Shown: one piece after another, positions 34,813 through 42,854 of the stretch | Position numbering within the stretch: position 1 is the first letter of the stretch | How the letters are laid out: each line of letters begins with the position of its first letter | DNA from: JAEKLB01 sp050249235 | GTDB taxonomy: Bacteria > Actinomycetota > Acidimicrobiia > Acidimicrobiales > CADCSY01 | DNA length: 64,000 bases | Direction of reading: 5' to 3' | Assembly: GCA_050249235.1 (NCBI GenBank) | Contig: JBFWQW010000003.1 | Location: 1-64,000 of the forward strand | The notes under the pieces: model-generated | The model's database searches: none | What the model was told of the DNA's origin: nothing | The model's input: only the letters and a program-made list of their open reading frames with translations | Translations under genes and position numbers: made by a program

Positions 34813-36596
34813 TGGGCTGGGTGCCGTCGGCGGTCGACGCCGAGGATCGCCTCACGCCCGAGCAGCGCCGCCGGGTCGTGCGCCGCACGGTGGCCCGGCT
34901 CCGCCCGCAGGCCGGCCGCATCGGGGCGGCCTTCGCCATGGTCGTCGTGTGGACGGCGTCGATGCTGGCCGGCCCGGCCCTCGTGCGCTACGGCATCGAC
35001 CACGGCATCGGGGAGCGCGACACCGGCGCCCTCGACCTGGCCGTGATCCTCTACGTGGTCGTGTCCGTGGTGTCCTACGTGACGTTCCGGGCCCAGATCG
35101 TGCTGGTCAGCCGGGCCGGCGAGGCCTTCCTCCGCGACCTCCGGGTGGGGCTCTTCCACCACCTCCAGCGCCTCTCGATGCCGTTCTACGACCGGGAGAA
35201 GGCCGGCGTGGTCGTCTCCCGCATGACCTCGGACATCGACTCGCTGGCCGAGCTGGTGCAGTTCGGCCTGCTCGTGTTCCTCGCCAACGGCCTCCTGGTG
35301 GCGGGATCGCTCGCCTTCCTGGTGGTGCTGTCACCCGCCCTGAGCCTGGTGTGCCTGGCCACGTTCGCCGTCGTGGCCGTGGCCACCGTGAAGTTCAGTC
35401 GCGACTCCAACACCGCCTACCTCGAGATCCGCGACGGCATCGGCCAGACCCTCTCCCACCTCCAGGAGGGCATCGCCGGCGTCCGGGTGGTGCAGGCCTT
35501 CGTGCGGGAGCGGACCGAGGTCGTGTCGTTCAACCGGCGCAGCCGCCGCCTCTACGACGCCCACATGCGCTCGACCGCCATCCAGTGCTGGTACGTGCCG
35601 CTCATCGAGTTCGCCACCTACGCCACCATCGGCACGGTCATCGGCTACGGCGGCTGGCTCGTCGCCCGGGGCGACGTCTCGGTGGGGACGTTGGCCGCGT
35701 TCGTCCTGCTCCTCAACACCGCGTTCGCCCCGCTCGAGCAGCTGAGCCAGCAGCTCAACGTCTTCCAGTCGTCAGGGGCGTCGCTGAACAAGATCTACGG
35801 CGTCCTCGACGTGGTGGTCGACGTCCCGGAGCGGATGGGCGCCGTCGACCTGCCGGCGCAGGGCCCGGTGCGGGTCGAAGGCGTCTCCTTCGCGTACGCC
35901 GGCGGCCCGCCCGTCCTCGAGGACGTCGACCTCGAGATCCGGCCCGGGGAGCGGCTGGCCCTGGTCGGGCCGACCGGCGCCGGCAAGTCCACGCTGGCCA
36001 AGCTCGTGGCCCGCCTGTACGACCCGACCGCCGGGCGGGTGACCTTCGCCGGCGTCGACCTCCGTGACGCGTCGCTGACCTCGCTCCGGGAGCGGGTGGT
36101 CGTCGTGCCCCAGGAGGGCTTCCTCTTCAACGGGACGGTGCTCGACAACATCCGCATGGCCCGCTGGGGCGCCACCGAGGACGACGTCTGGGCGGCCCTG
36201 CGCGACATCGGGGTGGCCCCCCGCTTCGAGGCGCTCCCCGACGGCCTCCACACCGAGGTGCAGGAGCGGGGCTCCCGCTTCTCCGCCGGCGAGAAGCAGC
36301 TGGTGTCGCTGGCCAGGGCCGCGGTGGTCGACCCGGCCCTGCTGGTGCTCGACGAGGCGACCTCCAGCCTCGACCCCGGCACCGAGCTCCTCGTCGAGCA
36401 CGCCCTCGGGCGGCTCATGGAGGGCCGGACCGTGGTGGCCATCGCCCACCGCCTCACGACGGCCGAGCGGGCCGACCGGGTGGGCGTCGTCGCAGGCGGG
36501 CGGCTGGTGGAGCTGGGTACCCACGCCGAGCTGGTGGCCCTGGGCGGCCACTACGCCGCGCTGTTCTCGGCCTGGGCCGGCTCGCAGCCAGCCTGA
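34812..36596 (+). CDS. ABC exporter half-transporter, catalytic subunit
   Basis: A 594-aa partner of the preceding gene with the same architecture. Walker A is GPTGAGKST, Walker B LLVLDEATSSLD has the catalytic Glu, and the H-loop is IAHRL. Its signature motif is altered to FSAGEKQ in place of LSGGQ. The intact site of the dimer is therefore this Walker A/B plus the LSGGQ of the upstream subunit. The ATG overlaps the upstream stop. The last codons and the stop lie in the first unit of a 21-bp repeat array. Confidence 0.92.
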   Translation: MGWVPSAVDAEDRLTPEQRRRVVRRTVARLRPQAGRIGAAFAMVVVWTASMLAGPALVRYGIDHGIGERDTGALDLAVILYVVVSVVSYVTFRAQIVLVSRAGEAFLRDLRVGLFHHLQRLSMPFYDREKAGVVVSRMTSDIDSLAELVQFGLLVFLANGLLVAGSLAFLVVLSPALSLVCLATFAVVAVATVKFSRDSNTAYLEIRDGIGQTLSHLQEGIAGVRVVQAFVRERTEVVSFNRRSRRLYDAHMRSTAIQCWYVPLIEFATYATIGTVIGYGGWLVARGDVSVGTLAAFVLLLNTAFAPLEQLSQQLNVFQSSGASLNKIYGVLDVVVDVPERMGAVDLPAQGPVRVEGVSFAYAGGPPVLEDVDLEIRPGERLALVGPTGAGKSTLAKLVARLYDPTAGRVTFAGVDLRDASLTSLRERVVVVPQEGFLFNGTVLDNIRMARWGATEDDVWAALRDIGVAPRFEALPDGLHTEVQERGSRFSAGEKQLVSLARAAVVDPALLVLDEATSSLDPGTELLVEHALGRLMEGRTVVAIAHRLTTAERADRVGVVAGGRLVELGTHAELVALGGHYAALFSAWAGSQPA

Positions 36597-36690
36597 CCGC
36601 CGTCGGACCCAGCCTGACCGCCGTCGGACCCAGCCTGACCGCCGTCGGACCCAGCCTGACCGCCGTCGGACCCAGCCTGACCGCCGTCGG
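36589..36690. repeat. 21-bp tandem repeat, 4.9 copies
   Basis: The unit CAGCCTGACCGCCGTCGGAC plus C starts at 36589, 36610, 36631, 36652 and 36673 with no mismatch, and the last copy is cut after 18 bases. The first unit includes the stop codon of the ABC gene, so the array probably grew from the gene's 3' end. It separates the ABC operon from the suf promoter. Confidence 0.92.
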
Positions 36691-36715
36691 GGGTGGGGTG
36701 GGCGGGTCGGATTGT

Positions 36716-36736
36716 TACCATGGCCGTAGGGGAAAT
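36716..36736 (+). promoter_or_regulatory. suf promoter with putative operator
   Basis: TACCAT (36716-36721) fits the -10 pattern and would give a leader of about 65 nt before sufB. It overlaps ATGGCCGTAGGGGAAAT (36720-36736). Sixteen of these 17 bases recur in the same order in front of the other suf operon (44950-44966). An Fe-S-sensing repressor of the Rrf2/SufR kind is a plausible reader, but no such gene is in the window. Confidence 0.5.
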
Positions 36737-36795
36737 CCCCCCGGCCCCCGGCGGGACCGGGACCCCAGCACGCACGCCGACCGAAGGGTTCTCGC

Positions 36796-38193
36796 ATGGC
36801 CGTCGCCGATCTCGATCTCGGGAAGTACAAGCTCGGCTGGAGCGACGTCGAGGAGTACGTGTTCAAGCCCAAGCGGGGCCTGAACGAGGACATCATCCGC
36901 GAGATGTCGTGGATGAAGGGGGAGCCCGACTGGATGCGGGACTTCCGCCTCAAGTCCTACCAGCGCTTCCTGAAGCGGCCCATGCCCAGCTGGGGCGGCG
37001 ACACCTCGGGCATCTACTTCGACGACATCTACTACTACATCAAGCCCACCGAGAAGCAGGTCGACGCCTGGGACGAGCTCCCCGACTCGGTGAAGGCGAC
37101 CTACGAGAAGCTCGGCATCCCCGAGGCCGAGCGCAAGTACCTCGCCGGCGTGACCGCCCAGTACGAGTCCGAGGTCGTGTACCACCGCAACCGCGAGGAC
37201 CTCGAGGCCCAGGGCGTCATCTTCACGGACATGGACACCGCCCTCCGGGAGCACCCCGAGCTGGTGCGGTCCTGGTTCGGGCGCATCATCCCGCCGAACG
37301 ACAACAAGTTCGCCGCCCTCAACTCGGCCGTCTGGTCGGGCGGTTCGTTCATCTACGTGCCCCCCGGCGTCGAGGTGGAGATGCCGCTCCAGGCCTACTT
37401 CCGCATCAACGCGGAGAACATGGGCCAGTTCGAGCGCACGCTGATCATCGCCGACGAGGGCTCGAAGGTGCACTACATCGAGGGCTGCTCGGCGCCGGTG
37501 TACACCACCGACTCGCTGCACTCGGCCGTGGTCGAGATCGCCGTCGGCAAGTCGGCCCGGGTCACCTACACGACCATCCAGAACTGGTCGAACAACGTCT
37601 ACAACCTGGTCACCAAGCGGGCCCGGGTCGAGGCCGAGGGCCACATGGAGTGGATCGACGGCAACATCGGCTCGCGGCTGACCATGAAGTATCCCGCCGT
37701 CGTGATGGTGGGCCCGAAGGCGTCGGGTGAGGTGCTCTCGGTGGCCTACGCCGGCGCCGGCCAGCACCAGGACGCCGGGGCCAAGATGACCCACGCCGCG
37801 CCGGAGACCACCAGCCGCATCGTCTCGAAGTCCATCTCGAAGGACGGCGGCCGCACCTCCTACCGCGGCCTGGTCCGCGTCGAGGAGGGGGCTTACGGCT
37901 GCAAGAGCCACGTGCAGTGCGACGCCCTCATCCTCGACGACCACTCGGTGAGCGACACCTATCCCTACATGGAGATCGGCGAGCGCGACGCCGTGGTCGG
38001 CCACGAGGCCACGGTCTCGAAGGTGGGCGACGAGCAGCTCTTCTACCTGATGAGCCGCGGCCTCTCGGCCGAGCAGGCCATGGGCATGATCGTCAACGGC
38101 TTCATCGAGCCGGTCACCCGCACCCTGCCGATGGAGTACGCGGTGGAGTGGAGCCGGCTGATCGAGCTGCAGATGGAAGGCTCGGTGGGGTAG
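36796..38193 (+). CDS. sufB: Fe-S cluster assembly protein SufB
   Basis: A 465-aa SufB, scaffold subunit of the SufBC2D complex on which [4Fe-4S] clusters are built. Recognisable segments are YYIKPTEKQVDAWDELP, FGRIIPPNDNKFAALNSAVW, GSFIYVPPGV, YIEGCSAPVY (the Cys implicated in sulfur handling) and SHASVSKVGDEQLFYLMSRG-like text near the end. Length is normal. The ATG follows an AAGGG ribosome site about 8 nt upstream. It is the first gene of the plus-strand suf operon. Confidence 0.96.
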   Translation: MAVADLDLGKYKLGWSDVEEYVFKPKRGLNEDIIREMSWMKGEPDWMRDFRLKSYQRFLKRPMPSWGGDTSGIYFDDIYYYIKPTEKQVDAWDELPDSVKATYEKLGIPEAERKYLAGVTAQYESEVVYHRNREDLEAQGVIFTDMDTALREHPELVRSWFGRIIPPNDNKFAALNSAVWSGGSFIYVPPGVEVEMPLQAYFRINAENMGQFERTLIIADEGSKVHYIEGCSAPVYTTDSLHSAVVEIAVGKSARVTYTTIQNWSNNVYNLVTKRARVEAEGHMEWIDGNIGSRLTMKYPAVVMVGPKASGEVLSVAYAGAGQHQDAGAKMTHAAPETTSRIVSKSISKDGGRTSYRGLVRVEEGAYGCKSHVQCDALILDDHSVSDTYPYMEIGERDAVVGHEATVSKVGDEQLFYLMSRGLSAEQAMGMIVNGFIEPVTRTLPMEYAVEWSRLIELQMEGSVG

Positions 38194-38200
38194 CCGGCGC

Positions 38201-38542
38201 ATGATGCGCACGGAGTGCCGCCACTACGAGAGCCGGACCTACCCGAGCGGCGACGCCGTGCGGAAGTGCGACCTCGACCTCGCGCCCGAGGCACCCTGGC
38301 GCTGCCCGGCCGACTGCCCGAGCTTCGAGCGGCGGACCGACGTCGCCTGGTCGTGGGGCTCGGCCGTCGCCCCGCCCACGCCGCCCGAGCCGGAGGCCCA
38401 GGGGATCGCCGAGCTGCTCGAGGCGGCCGAGGAGATCGTCAACGCCGCCGGGCCGTCGATCCTCGCCGAGATCCATGCCCAACGGACCAGAGACGGAGCC
38501 GGCGGCCGACTCAGGAAGCTCTTCCGCCGCCGGCGAAAGTAG
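38201..38542 (+). CDS. Small Cys-rich protein in the suf operon
   Basis: A 113-aa protein not assigned to a family. The N-terminal 45 residues contain four Cys in the pattern EC...RKC...WRCPADC, which could form a zinc site or hold an Fe-S centre. Then come a Pro-rich linker, a helix EAQGIAELLEAAEEIVNAAG and a basic tail RLRKLFRRRRK. It starts 8 bases after sufB (ATG 38201 or 38204) and lies before sufD, so it is clearly co-transcribed. A role in Fe-S assembly is inferred from position only. Confidence 0.75.
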   Translation: MMRTECRHYESRTYPSGDAVRKCDLDLAPEAPWRCPADCPSFERRTDVAWSWGSAVAPPTPPEPEAQGIAELLEAAEEIVNAAGPSILAEIHAQRTRDGAGGRLRKLFRRRRK

Positions 38543-38582
38543 GAACCCTCGTGATGCCCCCCGACCACGACAGCGCCACCCG

Positions 38583-39764
38583 ATGAGCGGCCTCGACGGG
38601 CTGCTGGCCGCCCACGCCACCCTCCCCCTGCCCACGAGCGAGCTCGAGGACTGGCGCTACGGGCGCATCGACGCCCTCGACCTCGGCGCCTACGAGCTGG
38701 CCGACCCGACCTCGCCGCCCGGCGGGCCGGAGCCCGGGCCGGTGCCGAGCGGCGAACGTTGGGCCGCCACCGTCGTGGTGGTCGACGGGCGGGTGGCCTC
38801 GATCGAGGTCGGTGACCGATCGGTGTCGGTGACCACCGAGGCCGAGGCCGGCGCGGTCAGGGGCCCGGCCGCCGACGGTCTCGACCAGCTCCACGACGCG
38901 CTCTTCGGACAGGCGGCCGTGGTCACGATCGCGGCCGGTGCGGTGGTGGGCCTGCCCATCGTGGTGGTGCTCGACGCGGTCGCCGACGGTCGGGCCTCGT
39001 TCCCCCACGTCGTCGTCCGGGCCGGTGCCGACAGCGAGGCCACCGTCGTCCTCCACCACCGCTCCGCCGACGTGCACGCCCTCGTCGTGCCCCAGATCGA
39101 GCTCGAGGTGGGCGACGCGGCCCGGGTCCGGCTGCTCGAGGTCCAGGAGCTCGGCCACCGGGTGTGGCAGCTCGGGCGGCAGTCCAGCCGGGTCGGCGCC
39201 GACGCCAGCTTCACCGCCGGCATGGTGGCCCTCGGCGGCGACTACGCCCGGCTCGCCATCGACTCCACGCTGGCCGGCCGGGGCGCGTCCGGCGAGCTCC
39301 TCGCGGTGTCCTTCGGCGAAGGGAGCCAGATGCACGACTTCCGCACCCTGGAGGACCACGTGGCACCGAGCACCACGTCCAACATGCTCTTCAAGGGCGC
39401 CGTCGAGGACCGGTCCCGGGCCGTCTACACCGGGCTCATCCACATCGGGAAGGGCGCCAAGGGCTCGCGGGCCTTCCAGACGAACCGCAACGTCAAGCTC
39501 TCGGAGGGGGCGTGGGCCGAGTCGGTGCCCAACCTCGAGATCGAGAACGACGACGTGAAGTGCAGTCACGCCTCGGCCGTCGGCCCGGTCGACGAGGAGC
39601 AGCTCTTCTACCTCGAGAGCCGCGGCCTGCCAACGCCGGTCGCCGAGCGCCTGGTCGTGCTCGGGTTCTTCGAGGAGGTGCTCGAGCGCCTGCCCGGTCA
39701 GGTGGCGGTGCCGGCCGTTCGGGCCGAGATCGGCGCCAAGCTCGACCGCCGGGGCGACGACTGA
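38583..39764 (+). CDS. sufD: Fe-S cluster assembly protein SufD
   Basis: A 393-aa SufD, paralogue of SufB and partner in SufBC2D. Diagnostic text includes SELEDWRYGRID at the start, the beta-helix core, MHDFRTLEDHVAPSTTSNMLFKGA, GLIHIGKGAKGSRAFQTNRN, and CSHASAVGPVDEEQLFYLESRG. The conserved His of SufD needed for iron entry is likely in the KCSHAS motif. The ATG at 38583 has no evident ribosome site. The stop overlaps the Rieske gene by one base. Confidence 0.93.
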   Translation: MSGLDGLLAAHATLPLPTSELEDWRYGRIDALDLGAYELADPTSPPGGPEPGPVPSGERWAATVVVVDGRVASIEVGDRSVSVTTEAEAGAVRGPAADGLDQLHDALFGQAAVVTIAAGAVVGLPIVVVLDAVADGRASFPHVVVRAGADSEATVVLHHRSADVHALVVPQIELEVGDAARVRLLEVQELGHRVWQLGRQSSRVGADASFTAGMVALGGDYARLAIDSTLAGRGASGELLAVSFGEGSQMHDFRTLEDHVAPSTTSNMLFKGAVEDRSRAVYTGLIHIGKGAKGSRAFQTNRNVKLSEGAWAESVPNLEIENDDVKCSHASAVGPVDEEQLFYLESRGLPTPVAERLVVLGFFEEVLERLPGQVAVPAVRAEIGAKLDRRGDD

Positions 39765-40102
39765 TGGCCGCCCAGCGGATCGCCGCCGTCGACGACGTGA
39801 AGCCCGAGGAGCCCACCCGCTTCGAGGTGGACGGCGAGCCGGTGTGCGTCGTGCGGATCGGCGACGACTTCTTCGCCGTCCACGACACCTGCACCCACGC
39901 CGACGTGTCCCTGTCCGAGGGCGAGCTCGACGTCGACGGCCGGATGATCGAGTGTTGGAAGCACGGCAGCTGCTTCTCGCTCGTCGACGGCCATCCCGAC
40001 GTCCTGCCCGCGGTCAAGCCGGTGCGGGTCTACGCCATCTGGGCCGAGGGCGACGACCTGCTCGTCGATCCCGCCCGCGACCCCGGAGAGCAGGGCGCAT
40101 GA
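39764..40102 (+). CDS. Rieske-type [2Fe-2S] ferredoxin in the suf operon
   Basis: A 112-aa stand-alone Rieske domain like the NirD/CarAc ferredoxins. The cluster motif is CTH-x17-CWKH (Cys and His in CTHADVSL, then ECWKHGSCF). There is no membrane anchor. Rieske proteins between sufD and sufC are known from several actinobacterial suf operons and may donate electrons to cluster assembly. The ATG overlaps the sufD stop by 1 base, and its stop overlaps sufC by 4. Confidence 0.9.
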   Translation: MAAQRIAAVDDVKPEEPTRFEVDGEPVCVVRIGDDFFAVHDTCTHADVSLSEGELDVDGRMIECWKHGSCFSLVDGHPDVLPAVKPVRVYAIWAEGDDLLVDPARDPGEQGA

Positions 40103-40914
40103 GCGAGCTCGTCATCAGCGGCCTGCGGGCCGGCGTGGCCGGGCGGGAGATCCTCCGCGGCATCGACCTGACCGTGCGCAGCGGCGAGGTCCACGCCGTC
40201 ATGGGTCCCAACGGATCCGGGAAGTCCACGCTCTCCCACGTGCTGATGGGCCGACCCGGCTACGAGGTGCTCGGCGGCTCGGTCACCCTCGACGGGGTCG
40301 AGCTCCTCGGCCTGCCCACCTGGAAGCGGGCCGCGGCCGGCCTCTTCCTCGCCATGCAGTACCCGACCGAGGTGCCGGGCGTGGCCGTGGAGACGCTGCT
40401 CACCGAGGCCCTCGTGGCCGCGGGCAGGGGCGGGAGCGACGTGCGCGCCACCATGGTCGCCGAAGCCGAGCGCATCGGCTTCGACGAGCGCTTCCTCGCC
40501 CGCCCCCTCAACGTCGACCTGTCGGGCGGCGAGAAGAAGCGCAACGAGACCCTCCAGCTGGCCGTGCTCCGGCCCCGCATCGCCGTGCTCGACGAGATCG
40601 ACTCGGGCCTCGACATCGACGCCCTGCGGGCGGTGAGTCGCCGGGTCGAGGGGCTCACCAACGAGTCCGGGCTCGGCGTGCTGGCCATCACCCACTACCG
40701 GCGGCTGCTCACCGAGCTCCGTGCCGACGCCGTGCACATCCTCGTGCGGGGCCGCCTCGTCGCCAACGGGGGCCCCGAGCTGGTCGACGAGCTGGAGCGG
40801 TCGGGCTACGCCGCCTACCTCGGCCCCGACGACCTCGGCGACCTCGACGGCGCCGACGCCCCGCCGGCCCCGGCCCCGGCCCCGGCCGACCCCTTCGCCG
40901 ACCCGCTCGCATGA
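40099..40914 (+). CDS. sufC: Fe-S assembly ATPase SufC, copy 1
   Basis: A 271-aa SufC ATPase. Walker A is GPNGSGKST, signature LSGGEKKRNE, Walker B IAVLDEIDSGLDIDA and H-loop ITHYRR. It energises SufBC2D. Compared with the second copy at 44098 it has the canonical LSGGE signature, EIDSGLD in place of ETDSGLD, and an Ala/Pro-rich C-terminal tail of ~30 residues. Its place in the sufB-sufD operon makes it the likelier partner of SufBD. Start and stop both overlap neighbours by 4 bases. Confidence 0.93.
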   Translation: MSELVISGLRAGVAGREILRGIDLTVRSGEVHAVMGPNGSGKSTLSHVLMGRPGYEVLGGSVTLDGVELLGLPTWKRAAAGLFLAMQYPTEVPGVAVETLLTEALVAAGRGGSDVRATMVAEAERIGFDERFLARPLNVDLSGGEKKRNETLQLAVLRPRIAVLDEIDSGLDIDALRAVSRRVEGLTNESGLGVLAITHYRRLLTELRADAVHILVRGRLVANGGPELVDELERSGYAAYLGPDDLGDLDGADAPPAPAPAPADPFADPLA

Positions 40915-41171
40915 GCGACCCTTCGCCGCCCCCGGGCTGGGAGCTCCGCGACGGGCGGCTCCACCGCGAGTGGGTGTTCGCCGACTTCTCGGCTGCGTTC
41001 GCGTTCATGGCCCGGGTGGCGCTCCTGGCCGAGAAGCTCGACCACCATCCCGACTGGTCGAACGCCTGGAACCGGGTGGTCGTCGACCTCGTCAGCCACG
41101 ACGTCGGCCACGTCACGCCTCGCGACACCCGCTTCGCCGAGGCGATCAGCGCCCTCACCGACCCGGCCTGA
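40911..41171 (+). CDS. Pterin-4a-carbinolamine dehydratase
   Basis: An 86-aa PCD/DCoH family protein. The active-site motif EKLDHHPDWSNAWNRVVVDL and the following HDVGHVTPRD are intact. The family dehydrates 4a-hydroxytetrahydropterin, and PCD-like proteins are also associated with Mo-cofactor or pterin chemistry. No pterin-dependent hydroxylase is in the window. The ATG overlaps the sufC stop by 4 bases, so it is translated with the suf operon, although a role in Fe-S assembly is not known. Confidence 0.92.
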   Translation: MSDPSPPPGWELRDGRLHREWVFADFSAAFAFMARVALLAEKLDHHPDWSNAWNRVVVDLVSHDVGHVTPRDTRFAEAISALTDPA

Positions 41172-41221
41172 CGCCGCGAGCCTGTCCCGACGGGCGCCGG
41201 CCGCGGTGCTCTGATGAGTGC

Positions 41222-41833
41222 ATGAAGCGGAAGGCGTGGGCTGCCGCGGTCGGGCTCCTCGGGATGGGTCTGGCGCTGGCCTGGGCGGGCTCGCCCGCCG
41301 GCGCCCAATGCGCCGGTCCGGACATCTTCGTCAGCAGTGACCGGGTGGGTCGTGGAGCGACCTTCACCGTGACCGGCGAGGCTTTCGGGACCGCGTGCTA
41401 CGACACGGGTCCGCCTCCGGCCGGACAGGGAGCGCTCGGTGAACCGGCGGCCGACCTCGAGCTCGTCGTGGAGCAGGCCGACCGTTCGGTGGTGGTGGCC
41501 CTCGGGTCGGCCGGCTCGGACTACGGGTTCACCGTCGACGTGGTGCTGCCCGTGGCCCTGGTCCCCGGTCCGGCCGAGCTGGTGGCGAGGTCGTCCGACC
41601 CGAGGACCGGGGTGGTGCGACGGAGCCTCACGGTGCTCGACCAGCCGGCCGCAGCGGGGGCGACGAGCACGGTGGCACTCTTCGGGGCGCCCGTCGAGGC
41701 GCAGGCCTCGACGGCGTCCGGCATCGAAGGAGACGAGGGCGAGGGCGAGGGCGTCCCCACGTGGCTCCTGGCCGGCACGGGGCTGGCCATCCTCGTCGCC
41801 GGTGCGGCGATGGTGCGGGCCCGGCGCCGCTGA
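41222..41833 (+). CDS. Secreted or membrane-anchored protein of unknown function
   Basis: A 203-aa protein with a clear signal peptide (MKRKAWAAAVGLLGMGLALA ... GSPAGAQC). An Ig-like beta-sandwich domain is likely in residues ~30-140, with two Cys that may pair (CAGPD and ACYDTG). An acidic GDEGEGEGVP linker, one C-terminal helix (WLLAGTGLAILVAGAAMV) and RARRR follow. It would face outward, held by its C-terminus. It has no family match I can name and is not obviously part of the suf system. Confidence 0.75.
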   Translation: MKRKAWAAAVGLLGMGLALAWAGSPAGAQCAGPDIFVSSDRVGRGATFTVTGEAFGTACYDTGPPPAGQGALGEPAADLELVVEQADRSVVVALGSAGSDYGFTVDVVLPVALVPGPAELVARSSDPRTGVVRRSLTVLDQPAAAGATSTVALFGAPVEAQASTASGIEGDEGEGEGVPTWLLAGTGLAILVAGAAMVRARRR

Positions 41834-42051
41834 CCCGACGGGGCCAGCCCGCTCTGCCCCGGGTGAAGGTCCTGGTCGGACCGTCCGGGTCCGGGTCGCG
41901 CCGGCCTGGAGTGAGCCGGCCCCGCGGCCCCGCTCGACGGTGGGCGGATCGCGCCCGCACCCTGTCGAGGGCGGAGGGGTGGGCAGGAAGGGGGCGTCCC
42001 GGCGCGACCCTGGTGGCGCCTTCGCGTCCGGCGAGCCGGAAGGAGGGTCCG

Positions 42052-42273
42052 ATCATCAGCTCGCTACCGACCGGCATCAGCTTCCTGGAGCTCCTGAAGG
42101 AGGACGGCACGCCAACGGCTACGGCTACACGCTGCCCGGCTACCACGCTCGGCAACGTCACCATCGGCGGCAACGTGCACATCGGCCCGAACGCCGTCGT
42201 CACCCGGGACGTCCCGGCCGACACGATCGTCGTGGTCGACCCACCCCGGATGCTGCCCCGTTCGCCGAACTGA
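42052..42273 (+). pseudogene. Remnant of a serine O-acetyltransferase-like gene (cysE-like)
   Basis: Three pieces of one protein survive. ISFLELLKED (from ~42076) is the usual N-terminus, followed in another frame by ANGYGYTLPGYHA (42111-42149). Back in the first frame comes LGNVTIGGNVHIGPNAVVTRD with DPPRMLP, the hexapeptide-repeat C-terminus. The whole middle, including the serine-binding and catalytic region, is gone. It therefore has a frameshift plus a large internal deletion and cannot be active. It lies between the convergent suf operons. Confidence 0.75.
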
Positions 42274-42330
42274 CGGCCGGGTCAGGGCGTTGCAGGGTCA
42301 GGGCGTCGCGGGGAGGCCGCGCCGCGCCTG

Positions 42331-42825
42331 TCAGGACGGGGCCGACGTCGCCTCGTCGAGGCCCTGGGCCAGGGTGTTCCACGAGAGGGTGGCGCACTTG
42401 ATGCGCACGGGGAACTTCACGACGCCCTGGAGCGCCTCGAGGTCGCCCAGCTTGACCTCGGGGTCGGGCGTGGGCGTGTCGGTGCCCGACCCGTCGCCGT
42501 CGCTGCCGAGCCGCGACTCGTGGATCGTCATGAGCGCCTTGAACGCCCGGGTGAGCCGGCGGGCCTCGTCGACGGTGCGGCCCTTCACGGCCGCCGACAT
42601 CATCGAGGCCGAGGACTGGCTGATCGAGCAGCCCTGGCCGCCGATCTTGATCTCGTCGATGCGGCCGTCGCCGTCGAGCGCCAGGTACACGACGATCTCG
42701 TCGCCGCACAGCGGGTTGAAGCCCTCGGCGCGGTGAGCCGGGGGCACCTCGAGCTCGCCACGGTTCCGCGGGTTGCGGTAGTGGTCGAGGATGATCTCGC
42801 GGTAGAGGTCTTCGAGGCCGGGCAT
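42331..42825 (-). CDS. sufU: Fe-S assembly sulfur-transfer protein SufU
   Basis: A 164-aa SufU. The three conserved Cys lie in NPLCGD, GQGCSISQSSASMM and IKCATLSWNTL, with the Asp of LCGD as the extra zinc ligand. It accepts persulfide sulfur from SufS. The ~18-residue insertion between the second and third motif (SDGDGSGTDTPTPDP) is the SufU-specific region that distinguishes it from IscU. The ATG is preceded by GGAAG. It is the last gene of the minus-strand sufC-sufS-sufU operon, 29 bases after sufS. Confidence 0.93.
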   Translation of the reverse strand: MPGLEDLYREIILDHYRNPRNRGELEVPPAHRAEGFNPLCGDEIVVYLALDGDGRIDEIKIGGQGCSISQSSASMMSAAVKGRTVDEARRLTRAFKALMTIHESRLGSDGDGSGTDTPTPDPEVKLGDLEALQGVVKFPVRIKCATLSWNTLAQGLDEATSAPS

Positions 42826-42854
42826 CAGCTCACTTCCTATCCGAGAACTCGGCG

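Noticed and set aside
36589..36690. CRISPR array
   Set aside because: The 21-bp units are directly adjacent with no spacers, and there are no cas genes.
36551..36775. Minus-strand 74-codon frame encoding SDGGQAG heptads from the 21-bp array
   Set aside because: The in-frame repeat follows only from the 21-bp period. It overlaps the ABC gene end and the suf promoter and has no ribosome site.
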